This document shows, piece by piece, positions 5,585-12,769 of a DNA stretch of 24,520 bases. This DNA is from a virus. Position numbers and translations under genes: made by a program. Below the pieces are notes generated by a model. That model saw nothing but the letters and a program-made list of their open reading frames with translations. It searched no databases and had not been told where the DNA came from. The DNA is taken from positions 1 to 24,520 of IMG/VR virus record IMGVR_UViG_3300026268_000226. The stretch is one strand, 5' to 3'. Each line of letters begins with the position of its first letter. Position 1 is the first letter of the stretch.

Positions 5585-6161
5585 ATACTACCAAACGGTA
5601 GAAGACCTAGATGTTAATTTAGAGGAGCTAATAGCTTGTTATGAACATTTTAAAGAATCAAAAGGTTTTTCTACAGACAATCCTGATAATATAGACTTCA
5701 ACGCAATATGCGTGAATAGAATACCTGGTGATCCAAATTCTTTAGTTGGACCTAAAGTAAGAGGTCTATATTGGACCTATCCAGATGATTCAGGTAAAGA
5801 AGAACAAAGACTTGAAAAAGTTGAAGAAGAGAAATACACCCAAATTTGTCCAGAATTTAAAGGCACGTATGTTGAGACTCTTTACGATTATTTAACATTA
5901 AGATTTAAGTTAGGTCGTGTTCGTTTTCTAATGAAACCACCTAGAAGTTGTTTAAGTTGGCACCGTGATCCAGAAAAGAGATTACATATACCAATGATAA
6001 CAAATGGTGGTAGTAGAATGGTTATTGAAGGCGATAGTTTTCATATGCCAGCTAATGGAAATGGTTATATTACCGATAATACGAAATATCACAACTTTTT
6101 TAATGGTGGTGAGACTCAAAGAGTTCACCTAGTTGCGACTTTATTAGATTCTATTGATTAG
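5577..6161 (+). CDS. Aspartyl/asparaginyl beta-hydroxylase-like oxygenase
   Basis: A 194-residue protein whose C-terminal half has the Asp/Asn beta-hydroxylase cupin motifs: LSWHRDPEKRLHIPMITNGG (126-145) with the iron-binding pair His129-x-Asp131, the conserved RxHIP segment, distal His172 (KYHNFFNGGE) and 2-oxoglutarate-binding Arg182 in RVHLVATL. Such enzymes use Fe(II), O2 and 2-oxoglutarate to hydroxylate Asp or Asn side chains, and related proteins occur in T4-like marine phages. The substrate is unknown here. It overlaps the upstream Cys-containing gene and converges with the minus-strand gene at 6158 (stops overlap by four bases). Confidence 0.75.
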   Translation: MSKYYQTVEDLDVNLEELIACYEHFKESKGFSTDNPDNIDFNAICVNRIPGDPNSLVGPKVRGLYWTYPDDSGKEEQRLEKVEEEKYTQICPEFKGTYVETLYDYLTLRFKLGRVRFLMKPPRSCLSWHRDPEKRLHIPMITNGGSRMVIEGDSFHMPANGNGYITDNTKYHNFFNGGETQRVHLVATLLDSID

Positions 6162-6364
6162 TCTTGTTCAGAATACAACGTTTGCGAGTATAGTGCTAAA
6201 ATAAACATAGCAAATCCTAACAAAGACAAAGTACCACATAAAAACCAATTATCGTTCATAGGAATTCCGTGATAACCTCCGTCAATTGCACCGACAGCGC
6301 CGATTAGACAGAAAGTTCCTCCTATTGATAAAATAATAGTTAAATATTCAAGTATTTTTTTCAT
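6158..6364 (-). CDS. Two-helix membrane protein, 68 residues, minus strand
   Basis: The only complete gene called on the minus strand. It encodes 68 residues with two hydrophobic helices (about 7-27 and 40-60) joined by a short Gly-rich loop, and a short polar C-terminus. On its own strand an AAGGAGAA ribosome binding site lies just before the ATG and a sigma70-like promoter (TTGACT, 17 bases, TATATT) sits further upstream. It therefore looks like an independently transcribed, early gene in a late region, similar to the moron pattern. The family is not recognised; a role in membrane modification or superinfection exclusion would fit but is not shown. Confidence 0.7.
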   Translation of the reverse strand: MKKILEYLTIILSIGGTFCLIGAVGAIDGGYHGIPMNDNWFLCGTLSLLGFAMFILALYSQTLYSEQD

Positions 6365-6392
6365 AATGTTCTCCTTTTCAACTTATACGATA

Positions 6393-6421
6393 AATATATA
6401 CTAAAAATTCAAGAAAGTCAA
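6393..6421 (-). promoter_or_regulatory. Sigma70-like promoter for the minus-strand gene
   Basis: Read on the minus strand: TTGACT (complement of 6416-6421), 17-base spacer, TATATT (complement of 6393-6398), followed by an AAGGAGAA ribosome binding site and the ATG at 6364. Near-consensus elements, ideal spacing and the correct position before a gene make this the best early-promoter candidate in the window. Confidence 0.55.
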
Positions 6422-6437
6422 GGGAAAAATTCAAAAA

Positions 6438-6629
6438 ATGTTAAAAAAATTCAAGAAAATCAATACTTTTTTACTTTTTTGTTCTCTTTTTGTTCTAATT
6501 TCTTGCGGAAATCTTAAAAATTGCAAAGTGGCACCCGATTATGAACGAATCGGCGAATCAGCAATTGAAAATTCAGAAAATTTAAAAGAAACAAACGTTA
6601 GAAGTGCTATAGCTCATTGTAATTTCTAA
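6438..6629 (+). CDS. Small predicted lipoprotein, 63 residues
   Basis: The N-terminus has a bacterial lipoprotein signal: basic MLKKFKK, a hydrophobic core of Leu/Phe/Val and the lipobox LISC, with Cys23 as predicted lipid-attachment site. The mature part is about 41 residues, polar, with two more Cys (29 and 61). Small phage lipoproteins include outer spanins (Rz1-like) and superinfection-blocking proteins, but this one is not proline-rich like Rz1 and I see no inner-spanin partner beside it. The ribosome binding site is weak (AGGG at 6421-6424). A one-mismatch late box, GATAAATA, lies at 6389-6396. It is divergent from the minus-strand membrane gene and shares its intergenic region. Confidence 0.6.
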   Translation: MLKKFKKINTFLLFCSLFVLISCGNLKNCKVAPDYERIGESAIENSENLKETNVRSAIAHCNF

Positions 6630-6637
6630 TATAAATA
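6630..6637 (+). promoter_or_regulatory. T4-type late promoter box
   Basis: Exact TATAAATA starting just after the lipoprotein stop codon and only seven bases before the next ATG at 6645. It is likely to drive the Cys-rich gene and the downstream genes through bL12. The start codon would lie almost at the transcription start. Confidence 0.6.
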
Positions 6638-6644
6638 TAACACT

Positions 6645-6806
6645 ATGACTTATTGCAATAATTGTGGTAGGGAATCCCATTGTGGAGAACCTAAATTTGA
6701 AATGATGGAAGCTAGAAAAATAGAAATCTGTAAATATTGCAGATGTGATGATAAAAAATGTAAAAGAAAGTTGAGCAAACAGAATGTCAAAAGAAAGAAC
6801 GTTTAA
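6645..6806 (+). CDS. Small Cys-rich, zinc-ribbon-like protein, 53 residues
   Basis: A 53-residue frame immediately after a late promoter box. It contains CNNC (4 and 7), Cys13, then CKYCRC (29, 32, 34) and Cys39, followed by a very basic tail. The two CxxC pairs 22 residues apart look like a zinc ribbon, typical of small nucleic-acid-binding or transcription-modifying proteins. I cannot assign a family. No Shine-Dalgarno sequence separates the promoter from the ATG, so translation may be near-leaderless. It overlaps the next gene by 23 bases. Confidence 0.6.
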   Translation: MTYCNNCGRESHCGEPKFEMMEARKIEICKYCRCDDKKCKRKLSKQNVKRKNV

Positions 6807-6990
6807 ATTTACTGATAATAAAGAAATTAATGAAGAAGTAACTGCTATGAGTTGGAAAAAGGCAGTTAAATCTTTTCAAAACAAAGTAAAAAGTAAATTA
6901 ATCTATATTGAATGGATTAGTAAAAAGGGTATAGAGATGACAAAGTGGCAAAAACTACCTATTGGTAGAAAAGATAAGTTAGGAAAATAA
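6784..6990 (+). CDS. Hypothetical protein, 68 residues
   Basis: A basic 68-residue protein with alternating strand and helix character: ERTFKFTD, MSWKKAVKSFQNKV, SKLIYIEWISKKG, EMTKWQKLP. It resembles short uncharacterised proteins of T4-like phages in having the SWKKAVKSFQ and TKWQKLP segments, but I cannot name a family. It starts inside the end of the Cys-rich gene and ends one base before the bL12 start codon, so the three are probably co-translated. Confidence 0.65.
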   Translation: MSKERTFKFTDNKEINEEVTAMSWKKAVKSFQNKVKSKLIYIEWISKKGIEMTKWQKLPIGRKDKLGK

Positions 6991-6991
6991 T

Positions 6992-7366
6992 ATGTCAAAT
7001 ATTGATACATTAATAGAACAATTAGGAAAATTAACAGTAGTTGAAGCAGGTGAATTAGCAAAAAAATTAGAGAAAACTTGGAATTTAGATTTAGCTAAAT
7101 TACAAGGTAGCGCAGTTGCACCTGTAGAAGAAAAAGCAGAAGCAAGTTTATTCAATGTTAATTTAATTGGATTTGACGCAGGTAAGAAAATCGGTGTCAT
7201 TAAAGCAATTAGAGCTTTTAAAGATATGGGATTACTTGAAGCAAAGAATTTTGTAGAAGAATGCATAGAGAAACCTAAAGAAATTAAATCAGACCTAGAT
7301 AAAACAGAAGCAGAAAAAATTAAAGCAGACATAGAGTCCGCTGGAGGAAAGGTAGAGTTAAAATGA
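6992..7366 (+). CDS. rplL: Ribosomal protein bL12 (L7/L12) homologue
   Basis: A 124-residue protein matching bacterial bL12 over its full length. Residues 1-30 give the N-terminal dimerisation and stalk-binding helices (LIEQLGKLTVVEAGELAKKL), 31-52 the flexible Ala/Glu-rich hinge, and 53-124 the C-terminal translation-factor-binding domain, with KKIGVIKAIRA (65-75), GLLEAKNFVEE (80-90) and EAEKIKADIESAGGKVELK (106-124). In cells bL12 forms the ribosomal stalk that recruits and activates translation GTPases. Length is normal and both functional domains are intact, so it could replace the host protein on ribosomes. Virus-encoded bL12 has been reported from aquatic phages. AGGA at 6980-6983 is the ribosome binding site. 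Confidence 0.92.
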   Translation: MSNIDTLIEQLGKLTVVEAGELAKKLEKTWNLDLAKLQGSAVAPVEEKAEASLFNVNLIGFDAGKKIGVIKAIRAFKDMGLLEAKNFVEECIEKPKEIKSDLDKTEAEKIKADIESAGGKVELK

Positions 7367-7467
7367 TAGATATGATAGACGTACAATCAATTAAAAATTG
7401 GTTAAATAAAAAAGATATACCTAATTGGGCAGCAGTAGTAATCGTTGTTCTTTGGATTTTGGTATAA
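7363..7467 (+). CDS. Small membrane peptide, 34 residues
   Basis: A 34-residue peptide whose ATG overlaps the bL12 stop codon (ATGA) and whose stop overlaps the next ATG (TAATG). It has a polar N-terminal half with an amphipathic segment (IKNWLNKKDIPNW) and a C-terminal hydrophobic helix (AAVVIVVLWILV). It is predicted to be a tail-anchored membrane peptide. A second in-frame ATG at 7372 is an alternative start. The family is unknown; the double stop/start overlap is the main support that it is translated. Confidence 0.5.
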   Translation: MIDMIDVQSIKNWLNKKDIPNWAAVVIVVLWILV

Positions 7468-7766
7468 TGCCAAAGCTTTGTAGAGATTTAGATTTAGGAG
7501 CAACTGGTCACGGTTGTGATACTGTTATAGGTGTTAAAGCAACACAATATACAGTTAGAGCAAATAATAAACCAGTTGCTAGACTTAATGATCCTACATT
7601 ACCACATACCATACCATCACTAATACCACCGTGTATTCCACATATGGGTAAAGTTAACATAGGGTCCTCTACAGTTAGAGCTGAAAATAAACCTGTCGCA
7701 AGAGTTGGAGATTCTTATGATATGGGAGCAATGATTGATGGATCAAATAACGTAAGAGCGGGATAA
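7467..7766 (+). CDS. PAAR-domain tail spike tip protein
   Basis: A 99-residue PAAR-like protein that would cap the central baseplate spike and sharpen it for piercing the cell envelope, as T4 gp5.4 does. It has the family's repeated short strand pattern: VIGVKATQYTVRANNKPVAR (20-39) and then NIGSSTVRAENKPVARVGD (64-82) with VRAENKPVARVGD echoing VRANNKPVARLND. Candidate zinc ligands of the tip are His15, Cys17, His47, Cys56 and His59. I chose the ATG at 7467, which overlaps the previous stop, rather than an in-frame start at 7425 that would add 14 unrelated residues. It lies directly upstream of gp25, within the baseplate module. Confidence 0.85.
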   Translation: MPKLCRDLDLGATGHGCDTVIGVKATQYTVRANNKPVARLNDPTLPHTIPSLIPPCIPHMGKVNIGSSTVRAENKPVARVGDSYDMGAMIDGSNNVRAG

Positions 7767-7788
7767 CTGTTATAAATATTACAGTTAT
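7763..7788. repeat. Inverted repeat around the gp25 late promoter
   Basis: ATAACTGT at 7763-7770 is the perfect reverse complement of ACAGTTAT at 7781-7788, separated by the 10 bases TATAAATATT that contain the late box. The right arm includes the first two bases of the gp25 start codon, and the left arm overlaps the PAAR stop. Confidence 0.8.
7771..7778 (+). promoter_or_regulatory. T4-type late promoter box for gp25
   Basis: Exact TATAAATA only nine bases before the ATG at 7787, in the loop of an inverted repeat. By the usual T4 late spacing, transcription would begin about three bases before the start codon, giving an almost leaderless message; no Shine-Dalgarno sequence is present. Confidence 0.65.
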
Positions 7789-8296
7789 GGCACAAACCAA
7801 TAAAGCATTTTTAGACGATTATACAAAACACGTTAAAAGTTCTAGTAAAAGACAGTCTAGGAAGTTTAGAGATATAGATTTAGACTTCGGAAGACATCCA
7901 GTTACTAATGATATTAATGTAGTTGAAGACGCAATAGCAATAAAAAGGTCTGTAAGGAATTTAGTACAAACAAATTTCTATGAACGTGCTATGCATCCAG
8001 AATTAGGTTGTGGTATAAGAGAAATGTTATTTGAAAATTACAATCCAGTAATTTCAATATATATTAAAAGAAAAATAGAAGAAGTTTTAATTAATAACGA
8101 ACCAAGAATTAAACTGACTGGTATTACAATAAATGGAGATGATTTTAATAATGGGGTACGAATAGAAGATAATGACGCAACTCATTTTGGTTCAAATGAG
8201 ATTGACCAAAATAGATTAGTTGTAGATATTTTTTTTGATATTATAGGAGTTCCAACACCACAAACAGTTTCAATAAATTTACATAGGTTAAGATAA
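7787..8296 (+). CDS. 25: Baseplate wedge protein gp25
   Basis: A 169-residue protein of the gp25/GpW-family baseplate wedge type, homologous to T4 gp25 and to sheath-initiator subunits of other contractile systems. Conserved features are DIDLDFGRHPVTNDI (29-43), AIAIKRSVRNLVQTNFYERA (48-67), HPELGCGIREMLFEN (69-83) and a following helix ISIYIKRKIEEVLI. It joins the wedge to the tail tube/sheath initiation complex. It is somewhat longer than T4 gp25 (132 residues), mainly through an N-terminal extension of about 25 residues. It is followed after one base by gp6, the classic 25-6 order. Confidence 0.9.
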   Translation: MAQTNKAFLDDYTKHVKSSSKRQSRKFRDIDLDFGRHPVTNDINVVEDAIAIKRSVRNLVQTNFYERAMHPELGCGIREMLFENYNPVISIYIKRKIEEVLINNEPRIKLTGITINGDDFNNGVRIEDNDATHFGSNEIDQNRLVVDIFFDIIGVPTPQTVSINLHRLR

Positions 8297-8297
8297 G

Positions 8298-10151
8298 ATG
8301 TCGCAACATAAATTAGAAATATCAGAATTAGATTTTGACAAGATAAAAGATAATTTAAAAACTTTTTTATCAAGTCAAACACAATTTCAAGATTATGATT
8401 TTGAAGGTTCAAGTTTAAATATTTTATTAGATGTTCTATCTTATAATACTCACTATATGTCTTACATTGCAAATATGTCCACAAACGAAATGTATTTGGA
8501 TAGTGCAGACATAAGAAAAAATATTGTTTCATTAGCAAAGATGTTAGGATATACTCCTACATCTCCTAGAACACCAAGAGCACAAATTGATGTTGTTGTT
8601 AATAACGCAACAGGTTCGTCTGTAACTATGCAGAAGGGAACAGTTTTTACAACTACAGTTGATAAAACAGATTATGAATATGTAACTAACGCAGATATAA
8701 CAATCACACCAGAAAATGGAGTTTATAAATTTGAAAACGTACCTCTTTATGAAGGTACATTGGTTACATTTAAATATACATATGACGCAAATGATCCTGA
8801 CCAAAAATTTGAAATACCTAGCGATAGAGCAGATACTTCAACATTAAAAGTTACCGTTCAAAATAGTAATACAGATACAACACAAAAAGTTTATTCTTTA
8901 GTTGGTGGTTATAATAGTGTTGCAAGTGATTCAAAAGTTTATTTCATACAAGAAGGTCCAAGTAATAAGTATGAAGTATATTTTGGTGATGGTGTAACAG
9001 GTAATAAATTAGAAGATGGTAATGTTATTATATTAGAATACATTGTATCTAATACAACAAAATCAAATGGTGCTTCAAAATTTTCATTATCAGGAAACAT
9101 TGGTGGTTTTACAAGTGTAACTATAACAACTGATTCAAATTCATCAGGTGGTGCAATTTCAGAAACAAATGATTCAATAAAATTTAATGCACCTTTACAA
9201 TACGCTGCTCAAGATAGAGCAGTTACAGCAACTGATTATGAAACTTTAGTTAAATCAATTTATCCAAATGCAAATTCAGTAAGTGCGTGGGGTGGTGAAG
9301 ATGATGAAACTCCACAATATGGTGTTGTAAATATTTCAATTAAAGGAAAATCAGGAACAGTATTATCAGATACATCAAAAGCAGATATTGTAACTCAATT
9401 AAAACCATATAACGTTGCTTCAGTAAGACCAGTTATAAAAGATCCAGAAACAACTTCTGTATTAATTACTTCAAATGTTAAGTATGACGCAAAGGCAACA
9501 GCAAAAACTTCTGATACTATAAAGGCAGATGTTATTGATAAGTTAACAACTTATAATGCTTCTACTTTACAAAAGTTTGACGCAGTATTCAGATATTCAA
9601 AAGTTACAGGTTTGATTGATGGTGCAGATGACAGTATTTTATCAAACATTACAACTGTTAAAATAAGAAAAGATTTCCAACCAATAATTAGTACATCTTC
9701 AAAATATAATATCTATTTTAGAAATGCATTATATAATCCACATTCTGGTCATATGTCAAGTTCAGGTGGAATATTAAGTTCATCAGGATTTAAAGTAGAT
9801 GGTAATGCTAACGAATGCTTTTTTGATGATGATGGCGCAGGTAATGTAAGATTATATTATTTGTCAGGTGGAGTAAAAACATATTTAAATTCAACACAAG
9901 GTACTATTGATTATTCAACAGGTGCATTAACACTTAATTCAATGAACATTGTTAGTATATCAAATATAAGAGGTGCAGTTTCAACTGTAATTGAATTAAC
10001 AGTAACACCAAGTTCTAATGATGTTGTTCCAGTTAGAGACCAAATTGTTGAAATGGATATTGCAAATTCAAAAATAACAGTTACCGCTGATAGTTTTGTA
10101 GGAGGAAGTGCTGAGGCAGGTGTCGGATACACAACTACTTCCAGCTACTAA
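8298..10151 (+). CDS. 6: Baseplate wedge protein gp6
   Basis: A 617-residue protein of the gp6/baseplate J family, which forms the ring of wedges in the contractile baseplate. The N-terminal region carries the conserved YDFEGSSLNILLDVLSYN (about 34-51) and THYMSYIANMSTNEMYLDSA (52-71), followed by AKMLGYTPTSPRTPRA (80-95). The middle has AAQDRAVTATDYETLVKSIY (310-329) and PNANSVSAWGGED, typical of baseplate J-like proteins. It is close to T4 gp6 in length (660). AGGTTAAG serves as ribosome binding site. No membrane segments; a virion component. Confidence 0.9.
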   Translation: MSQHKLEISELDFDKIKDNLKTFLSSQTQFQDYDFEGSSLNILLDVLSYNTHYMSYIANMSTNEMYLDSADIRKNIVSLAKMLGYTPTSPRTPRAQIDVVVNNATGSSVTMQKGTVFTTTVDKTDYEYVTNADITITPENGVYKFENVPLYEGTLVTFKYTYDANDPDQKFEIPSDRADTSTLKVTVQNSNTDTTQKVYSLVGGYNSVASDSKVYFIQEGPSNKYEVYFGDGVTGNKLEDGNVIILEYIVSNTTKSNGASKFSLSGNIGGFTSVTITTDSNSSGGAISETNDSIKFNAPLQYAAQDRAVTATDYETLVKSIYPNANSVSAWGGEDDETPQYGVVNISIKGKSGTVLSDTSKADIVTQLKPYNVASVRPVIKDPETTSVLITSNVKYDAKATAKTSDTIKADVIDKLTTYNASTLQKFDAVFRYSKVTGLIDGADDSILSNITTVKIRKDFQPIISTSSKYNIYFRNALYNPHSGHMSSSGGILSSSGFKVDGNANECFFDDDGAGNVRLYYLSGGVKTYLNSTQGTIDYSTGALTLNSMNIVSISNIRGAVSTVIELTVTPSSNDVVPVRDQIVEMDIANSKITVTADSFVGGSAEAGVGYTTTSSY

Positions 10152-10157
10152 TGACTA

Positions 10158-12734
10158 ATGGCAAAATTTACTGATAAAATTTCAACAATAATTTCGGGTC
10201 AACTACCTGAATTCATAATTAGCGAACACCCAAAGTTTGCTGAATTTCTTAAAGTCTATTACCAATTATTAGAGTCTGCTGAATTATCAGTAACTTCTAT
10301 TAAATCAACAGAAGGTATCTTACTAGAAACAGAAACTAATCAAGCAAATAATTTAGTATTAAACGCAAGTGCTAAAGGTAGTGCAAGAACATCACTTGAC
10401 GCAGGTGATAAAATTATTTTTGAAAAATATTCTGGTACTGAATATGGTAAATTTACTAGAGGTGAAACAGTTACAGGACAAACTTCTAACGCAACTGCTG
10501 TTGTATTATCAGAAGATTTAGATAGTGGACGTTTATTCATAACTGCTAACAGTAAATTTTTAGATGGTGAAACAATTGTAGGTGGTCAGTCAAATGCTTA
10601 TGCAGTAATAAGTGATTATAAACCTAATCCAGTAAATAATATTGCCGACCTAGTTAACTTTAGAGATCCAGATAATGTAATTAGTAATTTCTTATCAAAT
10701 TTTAGAGATGAGTTTCTTGCAACACTACCAGATAAATTAGCTAACGAAGTTGATAAAAGAAATCTTATAAAAAATGTTAAATCTCTTTATCGTTCTAAAG
10801 GTACTAATAAAGGACACGAAATATTTTTTAGAATATTATTTAATGAAGAATCACAAACATTTTATCCAAGAGAGAATTTATTAAGAGTATCAGATGGTAA
10901 GTATGATACATTAAAAGTATTAAGAGCAATTGCTGATACTGGCGATACAGCACAATTAGTTGGAAGAACAATAACAGGTTCAACTAGTAATGCATATGCA
11001 ATTATTGAAAATGTTAATAAGTATCAAATTGGTTCAGATACAGTTACAGAATTTATTTTAAATAATGATTCTATGCAAGGTACATTTCAAATTGGTGAAC
11101 AAATAGTAGGTACTGCTTCAGATGAAGACGATTGGTATATTAAAGCAACTGTAACAGGAATACCAGGAACAAAAGTACTTACAAATGATGGAACATTAAA
11201 TGAACCTGGTGATGTAATTAAAGTTATCGCAGGTGGTGTTGGTGCTATATTTAGCATTGATGAAGTTGGTTCAGGTGAATTAACAGAAATTGTAATTACT
11301 AACAAAGGCGCAAACTATTCAGTTGGTGATAAATTAGTATTTGATAATAGTGGAACTAACGGAAGGGATGCCGCTGGATTTGTAAGAGTTATTAATGGTG
11401 GTGTTGCTGCTGAAGATTCTGACCAAATAGTTTTAGAAGATGGTACTATGGCAGGTGACCTATATTTTGGTAATAGTATTATGCAAGAAAAAGATACAGG
11501 CAATGGAACAATTGAAAAAATATTTTTAACTTATAATGGTACAGGATATACTTCTTTACCTACTGTAACTATAAACTCATCAACAGGTTCAACTGGAACT
11601 GTAAATGCGTGGGGTAATGAGATTGGAAGAATTGTTAAATTAAAAACAGTTGAATTAGGAAAAAATTATCAAGACGCTCCTACTCCTCCAACATTGGCAT
11701 TTTATAATAGTGCTATATTATCAGGTGCAACAGGAAACTTTACAGTAGGACAATCTTGTACAACATCTAGTGGACAAGGAACAATTGTTGCCTATAACCC
11801 TAATACAAATGTATTAAGAATAAAAGATATTACAGGTACATTTACAGAAGGACAATTATTATCAGCAGATTCAGGTGGTTCAGGAACTATTGCAAAAAAT
11901 GATCCTGCTTCAGCAACAATTAATGTAGTTTCAGTTGCAGATACAGATGGAATTTTTATTAATGAAGATGGTAAGTTATCTGAAAGTACAATGAAAGTAC
12001 AAGATAGTTTATACTATCAAGATTTTTCTTATGTATTGAAAGTTGCTAGTTCTATTGCAGTATGGCGGGATGCATTTAAAAAGACAATGCATACAGCAGG
12101 ATTTTATTTTACAGGTCAAGTAGATATTACAAATAGAATAGACGCCAGAGGATCATTACCAATGATTGGTGCTGTTTCAGGTAGACAAGAAGTTGAAATA
12201 CCATTAATTGCAATTCTTAATACTTTATTCTCTACAATATTTGGTAGAAGATTAGGAACAGTAGATGATGGAACATCTTTAAGAGCAAATGCTCTTGAAT
12301 CAGGAACAATTGATTTAGACCCACAAACAAATGAACATTTTGGTCCTAATCAAAGGGATGTAACTTTAAATAGAGCTGGAATAGACTTTGATTATTTAAG
12401 TAGAAAAAGAGCAACAATCGGTAATCAATTTGTTAAATCTGGTCACGCATATGCAGGACCACGTTGGGGAACACTTAACAAATACGCAACTACTGTATTT
12501 GCAAATGATTCAGGATATACATTTAGAGCATTCAATGAATTAAAAGTATTTGGAACAAGGACTAGTTTAGATGGACAAAGTGGAATATTCTTAATGTCTT
12601 CTGACCCTAATGGTAAAAATGTTAAGATGATGACTGCTTTTCCTTCGGTAATTACATTTAACCAAAATGACTTCAGTAATACAGTTGTAAGGTGGGATGA
12701 TGAAGGACCACTTTTTGATGATACAACACCGTAA
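10158..12734 (+). CDS. Large virion structural protein (baseplate/tail), 858 residues
   Basis: It follows gp6 with a 6-base gap and begins with a segment characteristic of T4-like marine phages (ISGQLPEFIISEHPKFAEFL, 11-30). The middle is built of short beta modules of the type F-x-x-GE-x-V-x-G-x-T-SNA, seen near residues 95-115, 135-150, 270-285, 308-320 and 528-585, interleaved with units ending in G-x-GY. The C-terminal 250 residues (from about 610) are unlike the modules, with FSYVLKVASSIAVWRDAFKK and later GHAYAGPRWGTLNKY. Its place between gp6 and the fibre/gp8 genes suggests a peripheral wedge part, in the position T4 uses for gp7, but I see no clear gp7 similarity. No good ribosome binding site precedes the ATG, so coupling to gp6 is likely. 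Confidence 0.8.
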   Translation: MAKFTDKISTIISGQLPEFIISEHPKFAEFLKVYYQLLESAELSVTSIKSTEGILLETETNQANNLVLNASAKGSARTSLDAGDKIIFEKYSGTEYGKFTRGETVTGQTSNATAVVLSEDLDSGRLFITANSKFLDGETIVGGQSNAYAVISDYKPNPVNNIADLVNFRDPDNVISNFLSNFRDEFLATLPDKLANEVDKRNLIKNVKSLYRSKGTNKGHEIFFRILFNEESQTFYPRENLLRVSDGKYDTLKVLRAIADTGDTAQLVGRTITGSTSNAYAIIENVNKYQIGSDTVTEFILNNDSMQGTFQIGEQIVGTASDEDDWYIKATVTGIPGTKVLTNDGTLNEPGDVIKVIAGGVGAIFSIDEVGSGELTEIVITNKGANYSVGDKLVFDNSGTNGRDAAGFVRVINGGVAAEDSDQIVLEDGTMAGDLYFGNSIMQEKDTGNGTIEKIFLTYNGTGYTSLPTVTINSSTGSTGTVNAWGNEIGRIVKLKTVELGKNYQDAPTPPTLAFYNSAILSGATGNFTVGQSCTTSSGQGTIVAYNPNTNVLRIKDITGTFTEGQLLSADSGGSGTIAKNDPASATINVVSVADTDGIFINEDGKLSESTMKVQDSLYYQDFSYVLKVASSIAVWRDAFKKTMHTAGFYFTGQVDITNRIDARGSLPMIGAVSGRQEVEIPLIAILNTLFSTIFGRRLGTVDDGTSLRANALESGTIDLDPQTNEHFGPNQRDVTLNRAGIDFDYLSRKRATIGNQFVKSGHAYAGPRWGTLNKYATTVFANDSGYTFRAFNELKVFGTRTSLDGQSGIFLMSSDPNGKNVKMMTAFPSVITFNQNDFSNTVVRWDDEGPLFDDTTP

Positions 12735-12739
12735 AAGAT

Positions 12740-12747
12740 TATAAATA
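12740..12747 (+). promoter_or_regulatory. T4-type late promoter box
   Basis: Exact TATAAATA in the gap after the 858-residue protein, 22 bases before the next ATG, with AAGGAAG at 12761-12767 as ribosome binding site. Confidence 0.65.
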
Positions 12748-12769
12748 GTAAAGTAATTTAAAGGAAGAA

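Noticed and set aside
6375-6402. Plus-strand sigma70-like promoter (TTTTCA ... TATACT) for the lipoprotein gene
   Set aside because: The -35 match is poor and the spacer is 16 bases; in such AT-rich DNA this is expected by chance, so it was not listed as a feature.
6979-7386. Minus-strand frame of 135 codons opposite bL12
   Set aside because: It is the mirror of the bL12 gene, with Ser/Ala/Phe/Asn-rich low-information sequence and no promoter or family match.
7425-7466. Longer N-terminus for the PAAR protein (start at 7425)
   Set aside because: The extra 14 residues do not belong to the PAAR pattern and would overlap the preceding small membrane ORF by 43 bases; the ATG at 7467 overlaps that ORF's stop as TAATG, a junction style used throughout the window.
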